Assembly: GCA_018970845.1 (NCBI GenBank)
Contig: JAGWVO010000196.1
Coordinates: forward strand, 1-6,865
Direction of reading: 5' to 3'
From: Planctomycetota bacterium
GTDB lineage: Bacteria; Planctomycetota; Planctomycetia; Gemmatales; Gemmataceae
Length of the DNA stretch: 6,865 bases
Part shown: in pieces, positions 1 to 6,660 of the stretch
Position numbering within the stretch: the first letter of the stretch is position 1
Layout of the letters: each line of letters opens with the position of its first letter
Made by a program: the position numbers and the translations under genes
The notes under the pieces: model-generated
Told to the model about the DNA's origin: nothing
What the model saw: the letters and a program-made list of their open reading frames with translations, nothing else
Databases searched by the model: none

Positions 1-73
1 CTGGCATGCCGTGATGCTCGATGTTTTTCGCCGGCTTCCACAGCTTCGTGATGCCTCCTGGCTGAAACGGCAT
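1..73 (-). CDS. possible start of an unidentified protein, runs off left edge
   Basis: From an ATG at 73 the minus strand stays open to the window edge. The first residues read MPFQPGGITKLWKP and are followed by a Lys/His-containing stretch. The composition looks protein-like and the frame would follow the oxidoreductase gene in the same direction after about 98 bases, so it could be the next gene downstream. Against it, there is no Shine-Dalgarno-like sequence before the ATG, only about 24 codons are visible, and the opposite strand is also open: a plus-strand frame from base 2 ends at a TGA at 146-148 and could be the tail of a convergent gene. I recognise no family in either frame. Low confidence. 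Confidence 0.2.
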   Translation of the reverse strand, partial: MPFQPGGITKLWKPAKNIEHHGMP

Positions 74-171
74 GGCTTGCCGGCGCCGCGGGCGGAGCGC
101 ATCACGGACATGCCACCACCGGGGGGAGTTGATTTCGCGATGGCTTGAGGACGCGTTGGGCCAAGCGATGA

Positions 172-1494
172 TCAGGCGATCTCAAATCCCTTGCGTTGCG
201 GTCGGCGGAGGAGTCCATTGGCTTCCAAGTCTCCGACAAAGGCTTCCTCTTTCGGATCCCACTTGAGCGGCCGGCCAAGCCGCATCGCGATGTTGGCCAG
301 GTGGCACACGGAGACGCTGCGATGCTGGCTGGCAACATCCGAAATGGTTGCCGTCTGCCGCGACTTCACGCAGGAGAAGAAGTTCGCCATGTGACTGACC
401 AGCGAACCCAGCTTGCCGGTTTGCGGCGTGGCCGCCGGATCATCATGGGCGTAGAGGGTGAACTTTTCCCGGGGTAGCGGGGCATCCTTGAGGGCATCGA
501 CGGCCGAACCGGCCAGCTTGCCGCGTTCGACGAACAGGGAGCCCTTTTCACCCTCGAATGTGATGCCGATCGGCCCGGTCTCGAGGACATACAGTTCGGT
601 CCCGTCGGCGTAGGTGAACTTGGCCTCGCATTCAGTGGCGACATTGTAACCGTTCGGATCGGTCGGGTATTTCGCCTTCCCTTCCACCGCCACCGGGCCG
701 GAGTGTTGCGCGCCGAGCGCCCATTGCACGATGTCGAGATGGTGGGCTCCCCAATCGGTGATCTTGCCACCGCTATACTCGGTCCACCAGCGGAAGGTGT
801 AATGGCATCGCTCCGGGACATAAGGCACATCCGGTGCCTGGCCCTGCCACAGGTTCCAATTGAGGCTTGGCGGAATCGGGGCGGTCTTGAACGGGCCTCC
901 TTTCGGATTCTTGCCGGCAACAGCCGTCACCTTTTTGATCTTCCCGAGTCGGCCGGCCCGCACAAGTTCGGCGGCAAGGCGGAAATTGACATCGCTGCGC
1001 TGCCAAGTGCCGACCTGGACAACCCGTTTGCTGTCAGCCACCACCTTCGTGAGGAACTTGCCCTCGTCTATGGTCAATGTGAGCGGTTTCTCGCAGTAGA
1101 CATCCTTGCCGGCGCGAACGGCGTCGGCCAGCATGGCCGTGTGCCAGTGGTCGGGTGTCGCGATGATGACAACATCGATGTCCTTGCGGTCGAGCATCTT
1201 CCTGTAATCTTCAAAGATCACCGCCTCGCTGCCGAAACTGGCCTTGGCCTGGTCGGCCACATTCCGGTCCACATCGCAGACAGCCACAAGGTCGGCATGA
1301 GGCAACGCCTTGAGCACATCCACTGATCCTTGGTAGCGAAGCCCGATCGCCCCCATGCGCAATCGGGAATTCGGCGACTTGGCAGGCCTGACAGCGTCGG
1401 CCGCTGGACAGAGGTATGGAGCCAGCGGCGTGGTGGCGACGGCCGCCGTGGATGCCTTGAGGAACTCCCGACGGCTCCTGCGTGATAGGCTCAT
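172..1494 (-). CDS. Tat-exported Gfo/Idh/MocA family oxidoreductase
   Basis: This 440-residue protein is predicted to be an NAD(P)-dependent sugar or polyol dehydrogenase-like enzyme exported in folded form by the Tat system. Residues 7-13 are SRREFLK, a full twin-arginine motif, followed by an Ala/Thr-rich hydrophobic stretch. The Rossmann fold starts near residue 46 (RMGAIGLRYQGS) and has an acidic end to its second strand at CDVD (73-76). Further family motifs are ATPDHWH (112-118), CEKPLT (134-139) with the catalytic-type Lys136, and DWGAHHLD (247-254), matching the family's C-terminal active-site helix. The end, with HRSVSVCHLANIAMRLGRP and a later QRKGFEI, is typical of the PVC-type subfamily, and the length is normal. 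One oddity is that the nucleotide loop reads GLRYQG, with Arg53 where many members have the second Gly of GxGxxG. The start at 1494 is supported by AGGGA at 1502-1506, seven bases upstream, and by the Tat motif directly after it. In PVC genomes such Tat-signal paralogues often sit beside glycan-degradation genes. The substrate cannot be assigned. Confidence 0.95.
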   Translation of the reverse strand: MSLSRRSRREFLKASTAAVATTPLAPYLCPAADAVRPAKSPNSRLRMGAIGLRYQGSVDVLKALPHADLVAVCDVDRNVADQAKASFGSEAVIFEDYRKMLDRKDIDVVIIATPDHWHTAMLADAVRAGKDVYCEKPLTLTIDEGKFLTKVVADSKRVVQVGTWQRSDVNFRLAAELVRAGRLGKIKKVTAVAGKNPKGGPFKTAPIPPSLNWNLWQGQAPDVPYVPERCHYTFRWWTEYSGGKITDWGAHHLDIVQWALGAQHSGPVAVEGKAKYPTDPNGYNVATECEAKFTYADGTELYVLETGPIGITFEGEKGSLFVERGKLAGSAVDALKDAPLPREKFTLYAHDDPAATPQTGKLGSLVSHMANFFSCVKSRQTATISDVASQHRSVSVCHLANIAMRLGRPLKWDPKEEAFVGDLEANGLLRRPQRKGFEIA

Positions 1495-1625
1495 GCGCGG
1501 TTCCCTATGGTTCGTGAAAAAAGATCATCAGGCATGCTATCCAATTTTAACACAGGCGGCTTCAAGCGATCGAACCCAAGGCGGTGAATGCCTTCATGAT
1601 GGCCTCCGACAACCAACCCGCCAAC
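1495..1625. other. intergenic leader of the oxidoreductase gene
   Basis: This non-coding stretch lies upstream of the oxidoreductase. Bases 1515-1553 are clearly richer in A/T than the rest of the window and end in the AGGGA ribosome-binding-like site at 1502-1506. Two short inverted repeats are visible: AAGGC at 1578-1582 with GCCTT at 1590-1594 (seven-base loop), and GGCTTC at 1558-1563 with GAACCC at 1572-1577 (one mismatch). Neither is followed by a T-run, so I do not call a terminator. A 54-codon minus-strand frame (ATG at 1726, TGA at 1562-1564) crosses part of this stretch but lacks supporting signals. Confidence 0.5.
1544..1549 (-). promoter_or_regulatory. possible -10 element before the oxidoreductase gene
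   Basis: On the minus strand the AT-rich patch reads TAAAAT, one base from the TATAAT consensus, about 50 bases before the ATG at 1494. That would leave a leader of roughly 40 bases containing the AGGGA site. No convincing -35 hexamer lies 16-18 bases upstream, and the sigma-factor preferences of this organism are unknown. It is the best promoter-like spot in the gap but remains a weak call. Confidence 0.2.
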
Positions 1626-1784
1626 TCAACCGGAAGGGGATGCCCAATGGCCAAGAAGTTGAAGGCTGGAAATGACAAGGGACGGATCAAGCCATTTGCC
1701 GTTGTCTGGGCCCGGGTTTCCGCCATCGATCACGGTCCGTCCTTCCCGGCTGGTGTCCATGGCCCGTTTGGCCTGTCGGGTCAT
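1626..1784 (-). CDS. possible small ORF overlapping the end of the large gene
   Basis: The 52-codon frame starts at an ATG (1784-1782) that overlaps the TGA of the 1442-residue gene as ATGA, a typical layout for translational coupling. A purine-rich GGAAGG lies at 1789-1794, four bases before the ATG, but it is also part of the codons for the large protein's last residues, so it is weak evidence. The product begins MTRQAKRAMDTSREGRT, is hydrophilic and Gly/Pro/Asn-rich in the middle (near residues 19-30), and ends with a short hydrophobic stretch before a TGA at 1626-1628. There is no signal peptide, membrane segment or family I recognise. A second minus-strand frame of 54 codons (1726 to 1562) overlaps it, so at most one is likely to be real and possibly neither is. 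Confidence 0.3.
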   Translation of the reverse strand: MTRQAKRAMDTSREGRTVIDGGNPGPDNGKWLDPSLVISSLQLLGHWASPSG

Positions 1785-4700
1785 TCCACCTTCCACTTGC
1801 CCCATAGCCGCGGCGCGAGTTCAGCCTCGCTGGGGACATCGGCGGTGATGGCGGTGGCCTTGTTGCTCCAATAAACTCGCTGCGTGGTCTGGCCATCCCT
1901 GCCTCGCAGCAGGCCGATGTCGGCGCGATACACGGTTCCTGATCTGGGCTGCCAGCGCAGCGCAGCCAGCGGCAAGCCGATCTCATAATGGCCTTCCCGA
2001 TTGGTAGCGACACGCACCTGGCTTGTCACATCCTCGACGATGTCGATGTGAATCGTGCGTGACGGGCTGCTGAAGGGTACGGGCGACGCGGTGCCGGGTA
2101 CCTTGGCCCGATAAAGCAGGGCGAGGGGCTTTCCCCTGACCAGCGTGACAAGGAGTCGTTGGTCGCCGGGCACGGGGCCGGAGCGGTCGGCTTTGGCTTC
2201 GGGGTCCGTCGCCAGCATGATGTCGAGGCAACCGCCATGCTTGAACGGCGCGTTCTCCGTCTCGCCGGTGTTGTTGAGCAGGTCTTTCTCCGTCGTCCTC
2301 CAGGCTGCGAACAAATGGGTGCCCGTGACCATGACGGCGGCGCTGGCCTCATAGGGTCGCGAACTGCTGTTGAAGTTCGCCCTGGTGCCCCGGCGATCGA
2401 TGTGCGCCCATTCGGTGTCGGCGGGCCAATCGTCGGTGTTGCCGTCAACCATGGGCCCGCTTTCTCGCCGCGCCACCTTGAGGATGCCTGATCCAAGAAG
2501 CCTCTGGCGTTCCAGCTCAACGCGGTCGAACCATGCCCGCGCGTTGTCGATGTCCTTGGCGGTGATGTTGATCGTTTGGTCGGGAAGTCGCTGGAGCGTG
2601 TCGAGCCCATCGACGCGCACAAGGCTCGTGCGGGCCCCGTCGATGACGAAGACCTTTCCATCGGGAGTTTGCGTCATGCTTGGCCAGAAGTTCTCGTCAT
2701 GCAGCGAGACATCGGTCACATCCATGTTGCGCACAGCCACGGGGGCGGCCCAGTTCGGACGGAGTCGAATGTCGTGGAACAGGGTGCTCACGAACAGGCC
2801 GTCCGCGGTGAAAAGGTACATGTTGCCCATGTTGCCGTTGATCCCGAATACCGGGCCGACCTTGCTTTGGATGCAATCACCAAGAAGTCGGGTGTGACCT
2901 ATGACCTGTCCGGGCTGGTCAGGCACGGCGGCTTCATGGCTGGCGTGCAATCCCGGCCAGGGGCTTGGGTAGGACCAGCGGGGTTGGCCATTGAGGCTTC
3001 CCCCGAGGCCATGCGGCGAGAAAGGCCGGGGAGCGTTCGCGTGGATCGTCCAGGCCCCGAGCGTGTGGAGGGTCTGGTTGCCTCCGCTGGAGGGTGGTAA
3101 TCCGCCGGCGGGTCCTATGACAAGCGGCTTCATCTCATAAGTCGGAGTTCCTTTTGGCGTGAAGCCCGACGGGGCGAACAACACGGTGTCCGGTCCGAAC
3201 CTCGTAACGACAAAGGCAAGGTCGCCTGTGACGGTGATGCCCTTGGCGTTTTGACTTGTCATCAAAACCTCCTCAGGCTGCGGCAGGCCGTCATGGTTCG
3301 CGTCGGACCAGATGAAGAAAACGCGCTTGTCGGGCTGGGGATTGTCCTCGGAGGGCTTGGTGCCTTCGGGCCACCTGGGGCGGAAGGTGTCGCCCCGGAG
3401 GATGGCCCATTGATGGGCGTCGCCGGCACCCGCGACAAGCCTCGCCCCCGAGTCGCCGTCATCCCGCCAGATGAAGGCCGCGTCGTCACCCGACACGGGA
3501 TTGTGGGTGAAACAACTGGTGAAGTAGCGGGTGCCGGGCCGCTTGCCCGGGTAAAGCGGATAGTCGGGCGAAAACGGCCCGAAGTGCGCCTTCAAAAGTG
3601 GATCAGGCCTATAGAAAATTCGGGAGAGCTCGTCGGTGCCGTTTTTCCAATCGAGCTTGAACTCGAGGCCCCGGTAGAAAAAGAGGCCCGCGTCCCGAGA
3701 ATCGAGCACTCCTCCTCCGCCATATTCGCTGGGCCCGTGGAAGGCGCGCAGCAAGTCGCCATTGGGGCTCCAGACGGAAACGCGTTTCGGGTGGTGATCG
3801 GCCTCGGCGACCCAAAGCCTCCCCTGGCTGTCGATGGCGATGCCGTTGGGATTGTTCATGTGCCGCGGTTCGTAACGACCGATTCCCGGGGAACCGGCGA
3901 TGCCGATGGCGCGCTCCGGCTTGCCCTCCGGTGAAAAAACCTTGACCTGGTGCGAGCGGCCCCGGTCCGAAACATGGATGCGGCCCTGATGGTCCAAGGC
4001 GACATGGCGCGGATCCTCGAATCCGGTGATTAGTTCCTTACCGGCCGTGTCCATCATTGATGCAAAGCGCAGCAGCCGGGTGCCGCTGAGCACCAGCATG
4101 GAGCCCTTGGCGTCGAAAGCCACGCCCCGTGGATCCTTCACGGAAACGCGCCTGGAGATCTTTCCCTCGCGGGCGTCGACGAACAAAAGCTCGTTCTGCC
4201 GGATCATCGAGCAGACCAGCATGCCGTCATGGGCTCCGAGCGCGGAGAGCACGAACACCCGCTCCCCGCCGTCAAATCCCTCAAGCGGCAAAACGGCCGC
4301 GTCGTTCCTTTCCTTGCCGTGTTTGTTGGTATCCTCTCCGAGCTTCGCCTTGAAGACGGGCTTGTCATCCATCTTGAGCGTCTTGGCAGTCAGGCGCATC
4401 TCGCCTTCCCAGATTGAACCGACATAGCAGGCATGCTCGGGTATGGCATTTCGGCCATGGTCCACCGCGAGGGTGGGCGCGCCCGTCCACACGCCGCCAA
4501 CCCAGCCCTGGCCGCCGATTTTCGTGCCATCCTCGTGAATCCACTGCAACCCGTGGCCGCCCTCGGAAACGAACGAACCCATGATCACAAGCGGCTTGCC
4601 ATCCGGCCGGCGCGAGCCAGGCAACGCGGCCATGCTGGCGGGCGCCGTGTGGTTTGTCATCCAGCAACCCGTGTTGTCGGCGGTGGTCCACGCGGGCTTG

Positions 4701-6109
4701 CCGGCGTTGTAGAGGCTGAACTCGTAGCGGAGTTTCAGCGGGTCATGCGCCAATCCGCGCACGAGGTACGAGCCGGGCGCGACCATGCGCGTGGGAATAT
4801 GGTACAAGCCGTGCTTCGCGGCCTCGGTGTCGCGCAGCAAGTCGTCGCTGCCATCCCACCACGCCGTGTTCTCGCCCGCTGGGAATGGTGTTTCGCTGAC
4901 GAGGTTTCGCACCCGGCGGCCTTCCAGGTCCTCGATCACCAGCGTCACCCGTCCAGGCCGGTCGAGCTTGAACCTCACCGGAATCGGTGGCGGTTCCCCG
5001 GCCTTGCGAGGCAATACAAACGAAGCCGGTGCCGTGTCGTCGGATACCGGTGTCACCGCCATCAACTCGCCAAGCCACACGCGCCTGCCTTCCTTGACAT
5101 GGGAGGCGAGATGCGGGTGCCCGCTCCTCGCTCCACCAGTGATCCGGACACGCAGCGAGCGGGTGTTTACCGGCTTGTCGAACGAGACCCAATGGGGCGC
5201 GAGCTGGAAAGGATAAAGGGATTCGAGCTTCGACGCCTCGGCCACTTTCCGCCACTGGGTCTCAGCGGCCTCGCGCACGCTGGCATCGTCGGGTCCGGTG
5301 AAGGCATCGAATGCGGCTGAATCGAAGCCGTTCCACAGGAGGCATACTCCGCCGAGGGTGACCGCTCGAGGCCAAGTCAGCGTGATGAACTCCGGATGCG
5401 ATTCGTCAACTTTCAGCGCGGCACCCTGTTCCCCGTTGTCCCATGTGGCCCAGTCGTTGTGCCGCTCGTCAATGAGCTTCGCGCTCGCGTCATCGCGGGC
5501 CCGGGACTGCGCGATGGCCTGGGGCGCGATGTTCAACAGGCGTTTTTCATGAAGCCACACGCCCCCCAGCGAGCCCGACATCTCACGATCTCCGGGTGAC
5601 GGCGTGTGGGTGAAACGCAGGGCCCTCGTCGTTGTGCCCGGCGGCAACAACCACAACCCGTAGCTTCCGCCATCAACCGCGGCCTGGGTCACCTTTCCAT
5701 CCTTGAGTCGGCTCGCGGCGATCCACTGCTTGTCATCGGCGATGTCGCCCGGATAGGCGGCATCCGCCTTGAGCACGCTCAAGCTTCCGCCCCCCCTGAC
5801 AAGCACGCTGCCGATCCTCGCGGGCTTGGCCAATCCGATCCGCAAGTGGCGGGTGCCCGGCTCGCGGCCCTCTCCAAAGCGGACTCCGAAAATCCAGGGA
5901 TCGGTGTTGGCAGTCCAAACCACCGATGCCGGCCCTGTCTTGGCTTTTTCCGCGGGCACGGGAATGGTCGCTCCGTTGAGCCATTGGTCGAAGGTGGCGG
6001 CGTCAAGCTCGATGGGAACCAGTGAACCGCGCTCGATGGGAACCTTGGCCTGAACCACCAACGCATGGACAAAAAGCAGCGCGGCCAGCGGCTTGGCGAA
6101 CAGTTTCAT
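1781..6109 (-). CDS. very large exported protein with discoidin-like, NHL propeller and CBM9-like domains
   Basis: This 1442-residue protein is predicted to act outside the cytoplasm in carbohydrate recognition or processing. Residues 1-21 form a Sec signal peptide (hydrophobic core, VQA then Lys22). Residues about 40-190 and 200-355 look like two beta-sandwich, discoidin-like modules. Residues 375-455 resemble a FlgD-type Ig fold (RVTLVIEDLEGRRVRNLV, then AGENTAWWDG). A propeller region follows from about 456, with clear NHL blades at 658-795: DPRGVAFDAKG, DPRHVALDHQGRIHVSD and NPNGIAIDSQGRLWVAEAD. Residues 936-947 (DANHDGLPQPEE) fit a 12-residue EF-hand/dockerin-type calcium loop. Residues 1215-1441 look like a CBM9-type domain: VDGNTDDWPADTEW at its start, a central LDIML strand and a final LWGKW. 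I see no recognisable catalytic domain. The start is supported by the signal peptide and by GGGA eight bases upstream. A tail of the sialate O-acetylesterase type lies upstream and the oxidoreductase downstream on the same strand. A lyase or hydrolase activity hidden in the propeller is possible but unsupported. The domain calls rest on motif reading, with NHL and the signal peptide the surest. Confidence 0.92.
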   Translation of the reverse strand: MKLFAKPLAALLFVHALVVQAKVPIERGSLVPIELDAATFDQWLNGATIPVPAEKAKTGPASVVWTANTDPWIFGVRFGEGREPGTRHLRIGLAKPARIGSVLVRGGGSLSVLKADAAYPGDIADDKQWIAASRLKDGKVTQAAVDGGSYGLWLLPPGTTTRALRFTHTPSPGDREMSGSLGGVWLHEKRLLNIAPQAIAQSRARDDASAKLIDERHNDWATWDNGEQGAALKVDESHPEFITLTWPRAVTLGGVCLLWNGFDSAAFDAFTGPDDASVREAAETQWRKVAEASKLESLYPFQLAPHWVSFDKPVNTRSLRVRITGGARSGHPHLASHVKEGRRVWLGELMAVTPVSDDTAPASFVLPRKAGEPPPIPVRFKLDRPGRVTLVIEDLEGRRVRNLVSETPFPAGENTAWWDGSDDLLRDTEAAKHGLYHIPTRMVAPGSYLVRGLAHDPLKLRYEFSLYNAGKPAWTTADNTGCWMTNHTAPASMAALPGSRRPDGKPLVIMGSFVSEGGHGLQWIHEDGTKIGGQGWVGGVWTGAPTLAVDHGRNAIPEHACYVGSIWEGEMRLTAKTLKMDDKPVFKAKLGEDTNKHGKERNDAAVLPLEGFDGGERVFVLSALGAHDGMLVCSMIRQNELLFVDAREGKISRRVSVKDPRGVAFDAKGSMLVLSGTRLLRFASMMDTAGKELITGFEDPRHVALDHQGRIHVSDRGRSHQVKVFSPEGKPERAIGIAGSPGIGRYEPRHMNNPNGIAIDSQGRLWVAEADHHPKRVSVWSPNGDLLRAFHGPSEYGGGGVLDSRDAGLFFYRGLEFKLDWKNGTDELSRIFYRPDPLLKAHFGPFSPDYPLYPGKRPGTRYFTSCFTHNPVSGDDAAFIWRDDGDSGARLVAGAGDAHQWAILRGDTFRPRWPEGTKPSEDNPQPDKRVFFIWSDANHDGLPQPEEVLMTSQNAKGITVTGDLAFVVTRFGPDTVLFAPSGFTPKGTPTYEMKPLVIGPAGGLPPSSGGNQTLHTLGAWTIHANAPRPFSPHGLGGSLNGQPRWSYPSPWPGLHASHEAAVPDQPGQVIGHTRLLGDCIQSKVGPVFGINGNMGNMYLFTADGLFVSTLFHDIRLRPNWAAPVAVRNMDVTDVSLHDENFWPSMTQTPDGKVFVIDGARTSLVRVDGLDTLQRLPDQTINITAKDIDNARAWFDRVELERQRLLGSGILKVARRESGPMVDGNTDDWPADTEWAHIDRRGTRANFNSSSRPYEASAAVMVTGTHLFAAWRTTEKDLLNNTGETENAPFKHGGCLDIMLATDPEAKADRSGPVPGDQRLLVTLVRGKPLALLYRAKVPGTASPVPFSSPSRTIHIDIVEDVTSQVRVATNREGHYEIGLPLAALRWQPRSGTVYRADIGLLRGRDGQTTQRVYWSNKATAITADVPSEAELAPRLWGKWKVE

Positions 6110-6168
6110 GGCGAGTTCCCGTGGATGGGGAGGCTGGGCGTTTCAATCGGCCCGTTCCCACCATGATG

Positions 6169-6420
6169 CTATTTCACCCGGGCGCCGCTCTCCATGGGGA
6201 ACTTGTCCGTGCGAAAGGGGAAAGCCGGAAGGCCGTCCTTGTTTTCAAGGTTGCAAACGGGATGATTCGCCCAGGCATAGCGCACCGCAACGGGACTTTT
6301 CACCTCGGGCGACCAGACTATCACATGGCTGCCGCTGATCTTCGCCCGGGCGTTCAACCGTTTCCTCGATTCATCGCGGATGATGAAACCTTGCACATCG
6401 CTGCCGTGGCAAGGCAGTTC
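6169..6420 (-). pseudogene. C-terminal remnant of a sialate O-acetylesterase
   Basis: The frame encodes the last 75-85 residues of a sialate O-acetylesterase (SASA/DUF303, SGNH-like family), an enzyme that removes acetyl groups from sialic acids and similar glycans. The diagnostic stretches are VQGFIIRDE, SPEVKSPVAVRYAWANHPVC and GLPAFPFRTD, which form the conserved C-terminal beta-rich tail. The frame ends at TAG (6169-6171), 59 bases before the large gene starts. The catalytic part of the usual several-hundred-residue enzyme (the nucleophile Ser and the Asp-x-x-His segment) is absent. Going upstream the similarity fades near 6411-6420, and the same frame is closed by TGA at 6487-6489. The only possible start in the conserved part is a GTG at 6394-6396 with no ribosome-binding-like sequence. 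I therefore read it as a decayed or recombination-truncated gene. A short expressed tail protein is unlikely but not excluded. Confidence 0.8.
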
Positions 6421-6649
6421 AAGCGGCTTGGGCTTTAACCCGGGCTTGCGGAGGTCGGGGTGGTGGGAGGCTGGCAGAGGCCGGGCTCACTTCACCGCGG
6501 GCGTGTCAACCCGGATCGTCGGCTTTCGCTTCGAGCCGCGCATGATGCGGTCTTCATGGACAGAACCCGCTGGCGAGATTCCTGACGCGCGGCTAACATC
6601 GTTCCTGCCCAAACACACCCAACACCACCCTGTCCCCGGGGCATGTCGC
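6421..6649. other. intergenic region between the esterase remnant and the plus-strand gene
   Basis: This is GC-rich sequence with no recognisable complete gene. A minus-strand frame ending at TGA 6487-6489 finishes with a basic stretch including PTIRVDTPAVK, which could be the end of another decayed gene; the upstream part of that frame lies opposite the plus-strand gene and looks like its shadow. A TTGACA on the minus strand (6504-6509) has no -10 partner at 17 bases. The segment must contain the promoter of the plus-strand gene if that gene is expressed, but I could not place one. No terminator-like hairpin with a T-run is visible. Confidence 0.4.
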
Positions 6650-6653
6650 GGAG
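6650..6653 (+). promoter_or_regulatory. Shine-Dalgarno-like GGAG that decides the start at 6661
   Basis: GGAG ends seven bases before the ATG at 6661 and favours that start over the in-frame ATG at 6643. The ATG at 6643 has no purine-rich sequence upstream and would place extra Arg/Ser residues before the signal peptide. Confidence 0.5.
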
Positions 6654-6660
6654 ATCGACC

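Noticed and set aside
151..165. GCGTTGGGCCAAGCG near-palindrome downstream of the oxidoreductase as terminator or operator
   Set aside because: TTGG and CCAA are separated by one base, too tight for an RNA hairpin, and no T-run follows.
703..1326. 207-codon plus-strand open frame opposite the oxidoreductase
   Set aside because: It is antisense to strongly conserved oxidoreductase motifs and has no supporting start signal or family resemblance.
1578..1594. AAGGC/GCCTT hairpin as a terminator
   Set aside because: The stem is only five base pairs with a seven-base loop and has no T-run on either side.
1584..1874. 96-codon plus-strand frame with AAGG before its ATG
   Set aside because: It runs into the antisense of the large gene's conserved CBM9-like end. 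The AAGG is part of a short inverted repeat and the product has no recognisable features.
3251..3934. 227-codon plus-strand open frame
   Set aside because: It is antisense to the NHL and calcium-loop part of the large protein, with no recognisable motif or signal; a shadow.
4433..5320. 295-codon plus-strand open frame opposite the large gene
   Set aside because: It lies wholly antisense to a frame with clear domains. Its translation is rich in Arg, Ala, Gly and Pro without family motifs, as expected for a shadow in GC-rich coding DNA.
6110..6168. GGGC/GCCC pairing and repeated GGGAAC between the esterase remnant and the large gene
   Set aside because: The four-base stem is too short and the GGGAAC repeats are common in this composition. 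One simply overlaps the ribosome-binding-like site.
6504..6509. TTGACA on the minus strand as a -35 element
   Set aside because: The sequence 17 bases on is GC-rich and has no -10-like hexamer, and only the gene remnant lies downstream.
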